Shown: positions 47,990 to 57,492, numbered from the stretch's first letter. The stretch: DNA of 64,000 nucleotides from Chryseobacterium sediminis (GCF_008386505.1 NZ_VUNZ01000001.1:2473937-2537936); one strand, 5' to 3'. Translations and numbers: made by a program. The notes: a model not told the origin generated them from the letters alone.

Positions 47990-49249
47990 ATGAACAAATA
48001 TTTATCAGCAGTATTTTTGTTTATTATTTTCTTTGGTATCTATTATTTCGGAAGTTTTTCAAAAATTCCTTTTGCCGACTGTATAGGGTTTGTGTTCAGT
48101 GCAGAAAAGGGTGTATTGGAAACGACTGCTACGGCAATAAATCATTTTATATATATCAACACTGTTATTTTAATCAAAAATCTGGTGGGCATTAATGCCA
48201 TTGAAGCAAGCAGGTTTGTGGTTATTTCTTCGGGTGCAGCTACGGTTTCTGTTATTTATCTCACTGTAAAAAGTATTTCAAAAACTGAATGGGCATCCCT
48301 TACAGCTGCTCTTGTTTTTGGTTTTAGCTTTACCTTTTGGAGAAATGCGGAGATCATAGAAGTATATACTTATAATTCTCTTTGGGTAAGTCTTTTCTTC
48401 TTTTCAATGATCAAAAGCTTTACTGAAAAGAAAAAAATCTACATTCTTTTGAGCAGCTTATTTTTAGGAATCAGTTTATGGCTGCATATTCAGAATATTC
48501 TCCTAATCCCTGCTTTGGCTGTCTTCTTATTTTATTTCAGAAATGAAAAAAAATATGCAGTGGTTTCACTATTAATTTTTATTGTATTATTCAGTTCTTT
48601 ATTCATTCTGAATATTTCCCAGGGACTTCCTTTTAAATCGGCTTATAGTTCTGAACGGGGAACCTGGGTAGAAGATTCTTTTAAAAAAGATACCCTTCAA
48701 TATGTAAAAGATTTTTTTCAATCTTTGGGATATCTTTTATATAATTTCAATCTGTTTACTTATTTTGGAATAGCCGGAATCCTCATGTTGTACAAGAAAA
48801 ATAGAGAAATGTTTTTTGTTTTTACGGCAGGAGCAGTATGTGTATATGGGTTTTCAACCTTTTATGCTGTATCAGATAATTACGTATTTTTTCTACCATT
48901 CAATATAATTTTTGCGTTGTCAATCGGTTACGGTCTTTCCTCAACAAAATATGCCGGTCTAAGAAAATTTTCATGGGTATGTTTATTGATTCCTGTGGGA
49001 TATCTTCTTGTCTATAAAGTCCTGTTATTAACCGAAAAAGGAAAAGAATTTCATGCATTTAAAGCGTATAAAGGTGGCCTAAATTATTATGTACTTCCAT
49101 GGATGAATGACAATATCGGCATTCTGGAGTTCACCATTGATAAGAAGCAGGCTCCTGAAACCATTGAATGGATGACCAGCAGTTCAATAGAATATATAGA
49201 GCTGTTAAAAAGCAAAGGTTATACAGAGGAGCAGATCAAAAAACTTTAA
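47990..49249 (+). CDS. DUF2723-like multi-spanning membrane protein
   Basis: 419 residues with about ten hydrophobic segments. The stretch FTFWRNAEIIEVYTYNSLWV (near 109-128) resembles the conserved loop of DUF2723 proteins, a family related to GT-C glycosyltransferases such as protein O-mannosyltransferases. A first-loop Asp (FADCIGFV near residue 29) fits a GT-C acidic site. Sugar transfer is therefore inferred, with unknown donor and acceptor. It is shorter than typical DUF2723 proteins, which often carry TPR domains. Confidence 0.65.
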   Translation: MNKYLSAVFLFIIFFGIYYFGSFSKIPFADCIGFVFSAEKGVLETTATAINHFIYINTVILIKNLVGINAIEASRFVVISSGAATVSVIYLTVKSISKTEWASLTAALVFGFSFTFWRNAEIIEVYTYNSLWVSLFFFSMIKSFTEKKKIYILLSSLFLGISLWLHIQNILLIPALAVFLFYFRNEKKYAVVSLLIFIVLFSSLFILNISQGLPFKSAYSSERGTWVEDSFKKDTLQYVKDFFQSLGYLLYNFNLFTYFGIAGILMLYKKNREMFFVFTAGAVCVYGFSTFYAVSDNYVFFLPFNIIFALSIGYGLSSTKYAGLRKFSWVCLLIPVGYLLVYKVLLLTEKGKEFHAFKAYKGGLNYYVLPWMNDNIGILEFTIDKKQAPETIEWMTSSSIEYIELLKSKGYTEEQIKKL

Positions 49250-49293
49250 CAATAATTATGAAAGGTGGTCATTTTATGAGGCATATTTTTTGA

Positions 49294-49301
49294 TAACTTT
49301 G
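49294..49301 (+). promoter_or_regulatory. -7 box of the DUF937 gene promoter
   Basis: TAACTTTG fits TAnnTTTG and lies 29 bases before the ATG. Confidence 0.4.
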
Positions 49302-49330
49302 GTTTACTTAATACTAAATAAACACAAAAA

Positions 49331-49987
49331 ATGAGTTTAATTGACCTACTTACAGGGAACACAGGCAACCAGGTTGCTGAACAGGCTGAAAACAAATTCG
49401 GAATCGGCAAAAATCAGGTTATTGCCCTATTAGCAGTGGCTACACCTCTTATTATTTCTTACCTTAGAAATAAATCTCAGGACGCTAAAGAAGCAGAAGC
49501 TTTAAATAATGCTTTAGATAAAGACCATAATGGAAGTATCTTAAATGACGCTTCCCAGATTGAAGCAAGACAGGCTGAAGGCGGATCTATTCTGGATCAT
49601 ATCTTTGGTGGGCAAAAAAGTACTGTTGAAAACCAGTTGTCTCAAAACACAGGAATTTCTATAGACAAAATAGGTCCTATCCTGGCGATGCTGGCACCTG
49701 TAATAATGGGATACATCGGACAGCAGAAACAGCAGAGTAATGTAGGGGCAGGTGGTCTCGGAGATCTTTTGGGAGGAATTCTCGGGAATGCTTCCAACCA
49801 GGCTCAGGCTCAGCAGTCTAATCCTTTAAATGACATTCTTGGAAGTGTTTTAGGAGGAGGTACACAGTCTCAGTCATCGGGAAATCCTTTGAACGATATA
49901 CTGGGAAGTGTATTGGGAGGCGGAAACCAACAACAAGGCGGCGGCGGTCTAGGCAGCATCCTTGGCAATATTCTTGGAGGTAAATAA
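49331..49987 (+). CDS. DUF937 domain-containing protein
   Basis: 218 residues with no signal peptide. The N-terminal two thirds match DUF937 (SLIDLLTGNTGNQVAEQAE start, then KNQVIALLAVATPLII and KIGPILAMLAPVIMGYIG). The C-terminal part is low complexity, Gly/Gln/Asn rich, and contains the unit NPLNDILGSVLGGG twice plus a third partial copy. DUF937 proteins include YidB-like proteins; the role is unknown. Followed by a bidirectional terminator. Confidence 0.85.
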   Translation: MSLIDLLTGNTGNQVAEQAENKFGIGKNQVIALLAVATPLIISYLRNKSQDAKEAEALNNALDKDHNGSILNDASQIEARQAEGGSILDHIFGGQKSTVENQLSQNTGISIDKIGPILAMLAPVIMGYIGQQKQQSNVGAGGLGDLLGGILGNASNQAQAQQSNPLNDILGSVLGGGTQSQSSGNPLNDILGSVLGGGNQQQGGGGLGSILGNILGGK

Positions 49988-50003
49988 TTAATTTAATTTT
50001 CAT

Positions 50004-50039
50004 AAAAAAAGACCGGAGAAATAATCTTCGGTCTTTTTT
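50004..50039. terminator. Bidirectional terminator between the DUF937 and THX genes
   Basis: A stem of about 15 base pairs (50005-50019 with 50025-50039, one G-U) with loop AATAA and A/T runs on both sides, between convergent genes. Confidence 0.85.
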
Positions 50040-50046
50040 ATTTTAA

Positions 50047-50166
50047 TTATTTTTTAGATTTTTCTTCTGAAGCTGTAAAAGATTTTGAGGCTTTTCTAGG
50101 TCTTCTTTTACCATAACTTCCGGAATTGATTTTTCCTCTTCTTGATTTTTTGTCTCCTTTTCCCAT
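50047..50166 (-). CDS. 30S ribosomal protein THX
   Basis: A 39-residue, very basic protein starting MGKGDKKSRRGKINSGSYGK. This matches the THX (bTHX) family, a small peptide bound to the 30S head, first known from Thermus and present in Bacteroidota. It is short enough to be missed by gene finders. The ATG at 50164-50166 and the stop TAA at 50047-50049 are clear. The tail (KASKSFTASEEKSKK) is less conserved. Confidence 0.9.
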   Translation of the reverse strand: MGKGDKKSRRGKINSGSYGKRRPRKASKSFTASEEKSKK

Positions 50167-50397
50167 AGTAATTATGTATTTGTTAATCACGAATTTAGAA
50201 AATACTGTTCTAAAATCCAATTAATAAACCTGTTAAAGTTTTATAAATTAAGGAAATAAGTCTGAGGAAGGATGATGGAAGTTACTTTCAGATTACCATT
50301 TTCTATTCTCTGCTTGCAGATCAAAATCTATCTCTACTTTAATACTTGTCGATAAGATTATCTTAAATATTTCAAGCGCCAGTACTCCCAATGCTTT
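50167..50397. other. Intergenic region upstream of THX
   Basis: AT-rich spacer that must hold the THX promoter. The MATE gene converges into it from the right, and I see no clear terminator for it or any other gene. Confidence 0.4.
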
Positions 50398-51792
50398 CTA
50401 CACTTTTATCGTTTTCCACTTTCCTTTTTTAAACAAGATAAAAGCAACTATGGTAATCAGGGTTTCTGCGGCAGGGATTGAAATAAAAACTCCTTTTGGG
50501 CCCATACCAAGATATTTTGACAGAAAATACGCCATAGGAATCTGAAACAGCCAGAACCCAAAAAGATTTACCCAGGTAGGTGTCCAGGTATCTCCTGCTC
50601 CATTGAACGCATTGATCATAACCATTCCTATTCCATAGAAAATAAACCCCGTACTCATAATCTGAAGGGCATTTTTAGCAAAGTCTTTAATAGCCATTTC
50701 CTGAGTGAAAAAACCAACTAAAAAATTTCCCATAAAAATAAATATCAGGCTTACGATTAACATAAAAATGACATTATATTTCACGGTCTTCATTACCGAT
50801 TGTTCTGCTCTCAGCATTTCATTTGCTCCCATATTCTGCCCTACCAGTGTAGATGCCGCATTGCTGAGTCCCCAGGCCGGAAGCATAAAGAACATCATCA
50901 GCCTTAAAGCTGTCTGATAGCCGGCTGATGCATTTTCGCCTCCTGTAGTCGCTACCAGTTCTGCGAGGAAAATCCAGCTACACGAAGCGATTACAAACTG
51001 AAAGATTCCAGGGGTTGCGATCTTTATAATGGATTTTATTAATTCATAATTCGGCTTAAAATAAGGAATCTTTATGCGGATTTGAGTATCGGCTACTAAA
51101 AGATGATATAATTGGTAAATCACCCCAATACTACGACCTATAGTTGTTGCCAGAGCTGCTCCGGTTAGTCCCAAAGCAGGAACAGGACCTAATCCTTTTA
51201 TCAGAATTGGACATAGAATAATATTGGCAATATTAGCTATCCATAAGCTTTTCATAGCAATCATAGCATTTCCCGCACCTCTGAAAATCCCATTAATTAG
51301 GAATAACAGCATAATGATTGTACTGCTGCTCATCATAATTCTGGTAAAATTCTTCCCATAAGCCGCTGCTTCCGGCTTTGAACCCATCAAAATCAGGATT
51401 TCCTCAGCATAGATCACTCCCAGTAAACTCAAAACAAAAGTAATAGCAAATGAAACCAATAATACCTGTGCTGCACTTCTGGATGCCTGCTCCGGATTCT
51501 TCTCTCCAATTCGTCTTGCCACCAAAGCTGTTGCCGCCATACTCATCCCAATCGCAATAGAATACATCACCGAAAGTACAGATTCGGTAAGTCCTACTGT
51601 CTGAATAGCAAAACCACTTTCTTTCAGGTGTCCGACAAAATACAGATCAACAAGGGCAAATACTGATTCCATAGCCATTTCCAACATCATGGGGATGGCT
51701 AAAAGCAATACAGCACTTCTGATATTCACCTTCGTAAAATCAGTTTCTTCGCCACTGAACGCTTTTTTTAAAAACTCAACATATTTTGTCAT
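50398..51792 (-). CDS. MATE family efflux transporter
   Basis: Sodium- or proton-coupled exporter of drugs or metabolites. The 464 residues hold twelve hydrophobic segments in two similar halves of six, beginning near LLAIPMMLEMAMESVFALVD (about 29) and near IIKIATPGIFQFVIASCSWI (about 253). The internal repeat motif with GAALATTIGRSIGV is typical. The substrate cannot be inferred. It is divergent from the DUF2975 gene. Confidence 0.93.
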   Translation of the reverse strand: MTKYVEFLKKAFSGEETDFTKVNIRSAVLLLAIPMMLEMAMESVFALVDLYFVGHLKESGFAIQTVGLTESVLSVMYSIAIGMSMAATALVARRIGEKNPEQASRSAAQVLLVSFAITFVLSLLGVIYAEEILILMGSKPEAAAYGKNFTRIMMSSSTIIMLLFLINGIFRGAGNAMIAMKSLWIANIANIILCPILIKGLGPVPALGLTGAALATTIGRSIGVIYQLYHLLVADTQIRIKIPYFKPNYELIKSIIKIATPGIFQFVIASCSWIFLAELVATTGGENASAGYQTALRLMMFFMLPAWGLSNAASTLVGQNMGANEMLRAEQSVMKTVKYNVIFMLIVSLIFIFMGNFLVGFFTQEMAIKDFAKNALQIMSTGFIFYGIGMVMINAFNGAGDTWTPTWVNLFGFWLFQIPMAYFLSKYLGMGPKGVFISIPAAETLITIVAFILFKKGKWKTIKV

Positions 51793-51930
51793 GATTTCTT
51801 TAGTTTACTTAGCAAAAGTATTCATTCAAAAGCAATTAAAAGTTGGCATATGAAAAGTTTTTAATACCTCTTGAATACTGATTACTCTTGTAAAAAAATT
51901 GAATCAAAATATTTAAAAACAAAATTAACA

Positions 51931-51963
51931 ATAAATATTTATCGTTTTACGATAAATATTTAT
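51931..51963. promoter_or_regulatory. Perfect palindrome upstream of the DUF2975/HTH operon (candidate operator)
   Basis: Arms of 14 bases (51931-51944, ATAAATATTTATCG, and its exact inverse at 51950-51963) surround TTTTA. The palindrome ends 30 bases before the DUF2975 ATG, where it would overlap the promoter, and the second gene of the operon encodes a small Cro/CI-type repressor. Autoregulation is inferred. Confidence 0.65.
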
Positions 51964-51993
51964 ACATTTACAACAAATAAAAATAATAATTAC

Positions 51994-52578
51994 ATGAAAT
52001 TAATTGGTGAAAAGTCTCTCTCCACAATTTTAAATAAAATTCTGTTGGCTACCTCAATAGCTCAGCTTTTGTATTTAGGTTATTTAATTTTTGGATTCAT
52101 TATAGTGTATCTCAACATACATCAAGGGACACAGTATTTCTCAGATACTTTTAAGACCGGAGATTTCAATAATGAAGTCACAAAAACAACTGCTGATTCT
52201 TCAGCCTTTCAATTCAACTTGCCCTTAACCGGTTCTGTAATCAAAGGAAGTTATACGCTTTATACTTTCATTTCAATTATATTTTTCATTGGATTTTACA
52301 GTCTGTTTACTTTTTATCTGTTCAGAATTTTTAAAGGAATGAGCAAGGAAATTATTTTTGATATAAAAGTGATCCGGGACCTCAAACTATTTGCCATTCT
52401 CAATATCATTTTCATTCCGGTTTATTGTGTCGTTTTATATTTCATGGACAAGTCTGTATACAGTATAGATCCAATGTTTATATTACTTCACCTTACCTTA
52501 GGAATCATTATCCTTTTTATTATAGAATTTTTTAAAAAAGGATATGAATTACAAACAGAAAATGACTTAACAATATAA
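51994..52578 (+). CDS. DUF2975 family membrane protein
   Basis: 194 residues with four hydrophobic segments (about 14-38, 85-110, 127-147 and 155-178). Length and the link to a small YozG-like HTH gene 2 bases downstream fit the DUF2975 family, whose role is unknown. I use the ATG at 51994 (MKLIGEKSLSTILNKIL), because the longer frame would start inside the palindrome region and add 41 low-complexity residues. Confidence 0.8.
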   Translation: MKLIGEKSLSTILNKILLATSIAQLLYLGYLIFGFIIVYLNIHQGTQYFSDTFKTGDFNNEVTKTTADSSAFQFNLPLTGSVIKGSYTLYTFISIIFFIGFYSLFTFYLFRIFKGMSKEIIFDIKVIRDLKLFAILNIIFIPVYCVVLYFMDKSVYSIDPMFILLHLTLGIIILFIIEFFKKGYELQTENDLTI

Positions 52579-52580
52579 TT

Positions 52581-52784
52581 ATGCCGATCATTATCAACAT
52601 TGATGTAATGCTTGCAAAACGAAAAATGCAGTCTCAGGAACTGGCTGAAAAAATAGGAATTACACAAGCCAATCTTTCAATTTTAAAAAACGGAAAAGCC
52701 AAAGCCTTAAAAATTTCAACCTTAGAAGCAATCTGTACAGCACTGGATTGTCAGCCTGGCGATATATTAGAATTTAAACCTTAA
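52581..52784 (+). CDS. YozG-like helix-turn-helix transcriptional regulator
   Basis: A 67-residue Cro/CI (XRE)-type protein consisting only of the DNA-binding domain. The helix-turn-helix is at QELAEKIGITQANLSILKNG (about 19-38), followed by ISTLEAICTALDCQPGDIL, the typical end of the YozG group. It is encoded 2 bases after the DUF2975 gene. The palindrome at 51931-51963 is its likely operator. Confidence 0.92.
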   Translation: MPIIINIDVMLAKRKMQSQELAEKIGITQANLSILKNGKAKALKISTLEAICTALDCQPGDILEFKP

Positions 52785-52794
52785 AATAAATAAT

Positions 52795-53235
52795 ATGAAA
52801 CTCAATTTAACCTTAAAAACAATCATTTTGACATGGGTTGTATTTTCAGCATTTGCCAACGCTCAAGAGCTGACTAATGAACACAAACAAATGCTGAAGT
52901 ATGATAATACAGCTTATTTTAATACTCTGATCAATAAAAACAACATCAATACCTGTTATCAGATTGAAAATAACACCTATACTTTATTAGGCTTAGCCAT
53001 TAAAATGAATAGTAAAGAGATATTCCAAAAACTGATTGATGAAAAAGCTGATTTGGACAAAGTATGTGACGGAAAAACCCCGTTGATGTTTGCTGCAAAA
53101 TATGGAAATACAGAGTTCACAAAGAAACTGCTGGCCAATGGAGCAAAAAAAGAGACCAAAACATCGGCAGGTTATACCGCTCTGGACTATGCCCGGAAAT
53201 ATGAGAAGCCTGAGGTCATTAAGCTTTTGGAGTAA
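52795..53235 (+). CDS. Small exported ankyrin-repeat protein
   Basis: 146 residues with a signal peptide (MKLNLTLKTIILTWVVFSAFANAQ). The mature part is 2.5-3 ankyrin repeats (KTPLMFAAKYGNTEFTKKLL and TALDYARKYEKPEVIKLL are clear). Two cysteines (INTCYQ and KVCDGKT) could form a disulfide across the first repeat, fitting a periplasmic location. It starts 10 bases after the HTH gene, so may belong to that operon. It resembles the next gene. Confidence 0.8.
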   Translation: MKLNLTLKTIILTWVVFSAFANAQELTNEHKQMLKYDNTAYFNTLINKNNINTCYQIENNTYTLLGLAIKMNSKEIFQKLIDEKADLDKVCDGKTPLMFAAKYGNTEFTKKLLANGAKKETKTSAGYTALDYARKYEKPEVIKLLE

Positions 53236-53385
53236 TTTTCAATTTATAACATTCAAAACAGCAGTTTTGTAATTCTATAATGAATACGAGAATAATCTGA
53301 TTAATAGAACGATAATTATTATCAAAACTTAGCAATTGGTAATAAAATTTAATTTAGATTTGTATATTCTTAAAAAAGTATTCTT

Positions 53386-53748
53386 ATGAAAAAAATAATC
53401 TCTACTACCTTTCTATTTGGAATGTTACTATCCGGCAGCATGTTCTCTGCTCAGAAGATGACTCAGGAAAAGATGAAAGCCATCTATTCTGATGATGTGG
53501 CAACATTTAAAAAGCAGTTTGCCCCGGGAGATTACAACAAATGCTTCCTTGTTGGAAATATAGCTTACTCACCTCTTGGGTTTAGTGTAATGTCTGATAG
53601 AAAGAATATTATAAACTTCCTTTTGGACAACAAGGCTAATGTTAATAAAAAATGTCAGAATAAAACACCTCTTGAAGTAGCTGATGATACAAAAGGGACT
53701 GAAGAAATAAAGAAAATTCTGACAGAAAAAGGTGGTAATAGAAATTAA
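53386..53748 (+). CDS. Small exported ankyrin-like protein
   Basis: 120 residues with signal peptide (cleaved near SAQK). The mature part carries one good ankyrin repeat (PLGFSVMSDRKNIINFLLDNKANVN) and a degenerate second (KTPLEVADDTKGTEEIKKIL). Its two cysteines (NKCFLV, KKCQNKTPL) lie at the same positions as those of the preceding gene, so the two are diverged paralogues. Own spacer of 150 bases and own terminator. Confidence 0.78.
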   Translation: MKKIISTTFLFGMLLSGSMFSAQKMTQEKMKAIYSDDVATFKKQFAPGDYNKCFLVGNIAYSPLGFSVMSDRKNIINFLLDNKANVNKKCQNKTPLEVADDTKGTEEIKKILTEKGGNRN

Positions 53749-53769
53749 AAAACCTTAAAACAATATACG

Positions 53770-53797
53770 AAACTTCCGAAAGGAAGTTTTTTTTATT
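53770..53797 (+). terminator. Terminator after the second ankyrin gene
   Basis: An 8-base-pair stem (53770-53777 with 53782-53789) with loop GAAA and a T run. Confidence 0.85.
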
Positions 53798-53817
53798 TAT
53801 AAAACCTGCAAAAATCT

Positions 53818-53825
53818 TATCTTTG
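53818..53825 (+). promoter_or_regulatory. -7 box of the aspS promoter
   Basis: TATCTTTG fits TAnnTTTG. Downstream, 53840-53859 forms an inverted repeat (AAGGTTC / GAACCTT) in the 5' leader. Confidence 0.5.
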
Positions 53826-53885
53826 CCAACGAAAAATTCAAGGTTCGGAATTGAACCTTAAACATTGAACTTTAAACAAATAATT

Positions 53886-55640
53886 ATGTTTCGATCACAC
53901 ACCAACGGAGAGCTATCTCTGAAAAATCTGAATGAAGAAGTTACACTATCAGGATGGGTACAAACTATCCGTGATAAAGGATTTATGATTTGGGTAGATC
54001 TTCGAGATCGTTACGGAATTACCCAGCTGGTTTTTGACCAGGAGCGTTCTTCTGCGCAACTGATGGAAGAAGCTAAAAAACTGGGCCGTGAATTTGTGAT
54101 TCAGGCTACCGGAAAAGTTATTGAAAGAGTAAGCAAAAACCCTAATATTCCAACAGGGGAAATTGAAATTCTGGTAGAAAAACTGACTATTCTGAATGAT
54201 TCTCAGCTTCCTCCTTTCACTATTGAGGATGAAACGGACGGCGGTGAAGAATTAAGAATGAAATACCGTTATCTGGATATCAGAAGAAATCCGGTAAAAG
54301 ATAAACTGATCTTCCGTCACAAGATGGCACAGAAAGTAAGAAATTACTTATCAGAGGAAGGTTTCATTGAAGTGGAAACACCTGTTTTAATCAAGTCTAC
54401 TCCGGAAGGGGCAAGAGACTTCGTGGTACCAAGCAGAATGAATCCGGGACAGTTTTATGCATTGCCACAATCTCCACAAACTTTCAAACAGCTTTTGATG
54501 GTAGGTGGAATGGATAAGTATTTCCAGATTGTAAAATGTTTCCGTGATGAGGATTTAAGAGCAGACAGACAGCCGGAATTTACACAGATCGACTGTGAAA
54601 TGGCGTTTGTGGAGCAGGAGGATGTCATGAACGTTTTTGAAGGAATGACTAAAACTCTTATCAAAGATATTACAGGTCAGGAATTCGGAGATTTCCCAAG
54701 AATGACTTTCGCAGATGCAATGAGAAAATATGGAAATGACAAACCGGATATCCGTTTCGGAATGGAGTTCGTAGAGCTGAACGAACTGGTAAAAGGAAAA
54801 GACTTTAAAATATTTGATGACGCAGAATTAGTTGTCGGAATCAATGTAGAAGGATGCGCAGAATATACGAGAAAACAGATAGATGAACTTGTTGATTGGG
54901 TAAAGCGTCCTCAGGTTGGAGCTTCAGGAATGGTTTGGGCTAAATTCCAGAATGACGGAGTGAAAACCTCATCAGTGAACAAATTCTACAACGAAGAGGA
55001 TTTAGCAAAAATCATTGAAAAATTCGGGGCTAAAGAAGGAGACTTAATGTTGATTCTTTCCGGAAACGAAAATAAAGTAAGAGCCCAGCTTTCTGCTTTA
55101 AGAATGGAGCTTGGAAACCGTTTGGGATTAAGAAAAGGAAATGTATTTGCACCACTTTGGGTTGTTGACTTTCCGCTATTGGAATTTGATGAAGAAAGTG
55201 GACGTTACCATGCAATGCACCACCCGTTTACTTCTCCAAAACCGGAAGATATCCACTTATTAGAAACAGACCCAGGAAAAGCAAGAGCTAATGCTTATGA
55301 CATGGTTCTGAACGGAAACGAAATCGGAGGAGGATCAATCAGAATTTTTGACAGAGATCTTCAATCCAGAATGTTTGATTTATTAGGATTTACCAAAGAA
55401 GAAGCAGAGGCCCAGTTTGGATTCCTTATGAATGCCTTCAAATACGGGGCACCGCCACACGGAGGTTTAGCATTCGGGTTTGACCGTTTGGTAGCAATCC
55501 TTGACGGAAATGAAGTTATCAGAGATTATATCGCATTCCCTAAGAACAATTCAGGACGAGATGTAATGATTGACGCACCTGCCTCAATTGCTGATGCACA
55601 GCTCGATGAACTGGAATTACAACTAAACTTAAAAGCATAA
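53886..55640 (+). CDS. aspS: Aspartate-tRNA ligase
   Basis: Charges tRNA-Asp. I use the ATG at 53886 ([19 protein letters not shown]), the family start; an upstream ATG adds seven residues. An OB-fold anticodon-binding domain (about 15-105) is followed by class II motif 1, motif 2 ([18 protein letters not shown] near 217) and motif 3 ([13 protein letters not shown] near 525). The 584 residues are normal for bacterial AspRS with the GAD insert. Discriminating versus non-discriminating activity cannot be told by eye. Confidence 0.97.
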   Translation: MFRSHTNGELSLKNLNEEVTLSGWVQTIRDKGFMIWVDLRDRYGITQLVFDQERSSAQLMEEAKKLGREFVIQATGKVIERVSKNPNIPTGEIEILVEKLTILNDSQLPPFTIEDETDGGEELRMKYRYLDIRRNPVKDKLIFRHKMAQKVRNYLSEEGFIEVETPVLIKSTPEGARDFVVPSRMNPGQFYALPQSPQTFKQLLMVGGMDKYFQIVKCFRDEDLRADRQPEFTQIDCEMAFVEQEDVMNVFEGMTKTLIKDITGQEFGDFPRMTFADAMRKYGNDKPDIRFGMEFVELNELVKGKDFKIFDDAELVVGINVEGCAEYTRKQIDELVDWVKRPQVGASGMVWAKFQNDGVKTSSVNKFYNEEDLAKIIEKFGAKEGDLMLILSGNENKVRAQLSALRMELGNRLGLRKGNVFAPLWVVDFPLLEFDEESGRYHAMHHPFTSPKPEDIHLLETDPGKARANAYDMVLNGNEIGGGSIRIFDRDLQSRMFDLLGFTKEEAEAQFGFLMNAFKYGAPPHGGLAFGFDRLVAILDGNEVIRDYIAFPKNNSGRDVMIDAPASIADAQLDELELQLNLKA

Positions 55641-56143
55641 AAGTAAAGCGGGGTATTTGCCCCGCTTTTTTTATTATAAGTTACAGGAATCTTCTATTTA
55701 CCAACGTTCTATATCGGCTATATTATATGAAAAAATAATTTACATAGTGTAACATTATTGGGATTCTACAACATTACAAATTTTAGTATAATTTATTAAT
55801 TTGTTGATAGAATTAGCTTTATGTCACTATAAAAGACAGTTTTCGTCACTATATCAAATATTCGTGAAATAATTAAATTTGAAAATAAATAGTAAAAATT
55901 AAATCAAAATAAATTATTTAGAGAAACAAATACATTTTTTAAATAAAAACCCAACAAAACAATCATTATATTATGTTATGTTTAAATAATAACTTTTATT
56001 AATATATTTGTCACACATAGCTGAATTATAATGAAGACTTACTCAAAACTCAGGATTTGATTAATTTTAATAATCTTTTGCGTATGATAATAATTTAGCT
56101 GTTCATATTTAAAAACCTGATCACCAAACCAATATTAAATAAT
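55641..56143. other. Long AT-rich intergenic region before the astacin gene
   Basis: It begins with the aspS terminator and then holds about 470 bases of very AT-rich DNA. The only signal is a -7 box TATATTTG at 56003-56010, which would give the protease a leader of about 130 bases. No gene or clear RNA structure seen. Confidence 0.5.
55645..55672 (+). terminator. Terminator of aspS
   Basis: A perfect 9-base-pair GC-rich stem (55645-55653 with 55660-55668) and a T run. Confidence 0.88.
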
Positions 56144-57475
56144 ATGAAAAGCAAACTATTACTCTTATCAGGATGCCTAGTTTTGGCACTGAATTCATGT
56201 AGGTCTGATATTGAAAACGCACAGGCAGATTCAATGGACCCAACAACAACGAAGCTAGACAACGCAAAGATTCACAAATTATTAATTAACGGAAACTACA
56301 CGTATGTTAATGAAGTAAATGGAGAATATTTTTATGCAGATGATATTACTATCAGCTCCGAACAGTTTGACAAATTAAAGATGCAGGCCAATTCTGAAAT
56401 GTCAACAGCTGGAAAAAGCACCATTGTAAGTTCTTTTATTAAGACATGGCCGAATGCAACCGTCTATTATACATTACCCAGCCAGGGAAGTATGAGTACT
56501 CAGAATTACAATACATTCCTTACCAATATCAACAAAGCGTTTGATATGATTTCTTCTCAAACCAATGTTCAGTTTGTTGAACGTACCAATCAGACAGAGT
56601 ATATCACCTTTACGTATACAACGTCCAACAGTTCTCCACTTGGATGGCAAAAAAACAGAGTTAACGGGATTAAAATTTACAATATTACTTATCCTGCAAT
56701 TATTGCTCACGAAATCATGCACTCCATGGGAATCATGCATGAGCAGTGCCGTCCGGACAGAGATCAGTATATTATCGTAGATGTAAACAAAGCTGTAGAA
56801 GGAAGCCGCCATAACTTCAACCTTTACAATGATTACGCAGGACATGGTGCATTTGATTTCGGATCAGTAATGATGTATCAGTCTACAGACTTTGCTATAG
56901 ACCCAAGTCAGCCCGTAATGACAAAATTGGACGGATCTACTTTCACTAAGCAAAGAACAGGACTATCTGCCGGTGATTATGCCGGAATTAATCACTTGTA
57001 TGGACCTGTAAATGCCACTTCTGCAGTCAACGGGACTTATACAATGACAACAGCTTTAGCTAATGATAAAAATTTAGATATTTCCGGAAGCTCCACTACA
57101 GACGGTACCAGCGTAATTCTGTACTCAGCTTCTACTGGAAATAACCAGAGATTTACATTTAGCAAATCAGATCATGGTTATTATATCATCAAATCTATAT
57201 TGGATCCTGCAAAGGTGTTAACCGTAAAAGCTAACGGAACAACGAATGGAACGGCTGTTGAATTAAGAACCAATTCTAATACAGATTCTCAGAAATGGTT
57301 ATTATTCAATTTGGGAAATAATGGTTTTGGATTCGCTCCTAAGAATGCACCATCATTGAGATTAGAAGTAAAAAATGGCTTAACAACTAATCTTACCCCA
57401 ATTGTAATTGGTACTACAGATCAAACGGTTCAGCCTTCAACAAAGCAACGCTTTATACTTACAAAAGTTAACTAA
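56144..57475 (+). CDS. Astacin-family (M12A, flavastacin-like) metalloprotease with ricin-type lectin domain
   Basis: 443 residues. A lipoprotein-like signal (LALNSC, Cys near 19) is followed by a propeptide and then the astacin domain. The zinc site is HEIMHSMGIMHEQCRPDRDQ (HExxHxxGxxHE, about 189-200 onward) and the Met-turn is SVMMYQSTDFA. The last third (about 295-443) is a ricin-B-type beta-trefoil (QKWLLFNLG and QRFILTK ends). Flavastacin of Elizabethkingia, an Asp-N-type protease, is the closest known relative I recall. No T9SS domain. It is the only gene on its transcript. Confidence 0.92.
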   Translation: MKSKLLLLSGCLVLALNSCRSDIENAQADSMDPTTTKLDNAKIHKLLINGNYTYVNEVNGEYFYADDITISSEQFDKLKMQANSEMSTAGKSTIVSSFIKTWPNATVYYTLPSQGSMSTQNYNTFLTNINKAFDMISSQTNVQFVERTNQTEYITFTYTTSNSSPLGWQKNRVNGIKIYNITYPAIIAHEIMHSMGIMHEQCRPDRDQYIIVDVNKAVEGSRHNFNLYNDYAGHGAFDFGSVMMYQSTDFAIDPSQPVMTKLDGSTFTKQRTGLSAGDYAGINHLYGPVNATSAVNGTYTMTTALANDKNLDISGSSTTDGTSVILYSASTGNNQRFTFSKSDHGYYIIKSILDPAKVLTVKANGTTNGTAVELRTNSNTDSQKWLLFNLGNNGFGFAPKNAPSLRLEVKNGLTTNLTPIVIGTTDQTVQPSTKQRFILTKVN

Positions 57476-57492
57476 GCTTTTTCACCCAAATA

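Noticed and set aside
51871..51993. Longer N-terminus for the DUF2975 protein
   Set aside because: The extra residues are low complexity and would be encoded by the palindromic promoter region.
56474..56845. 123-codon minus-strand frame inside the astacin gene
   Set aside because: Overlaps the catalytic domain coding sequence in antisense; no support.
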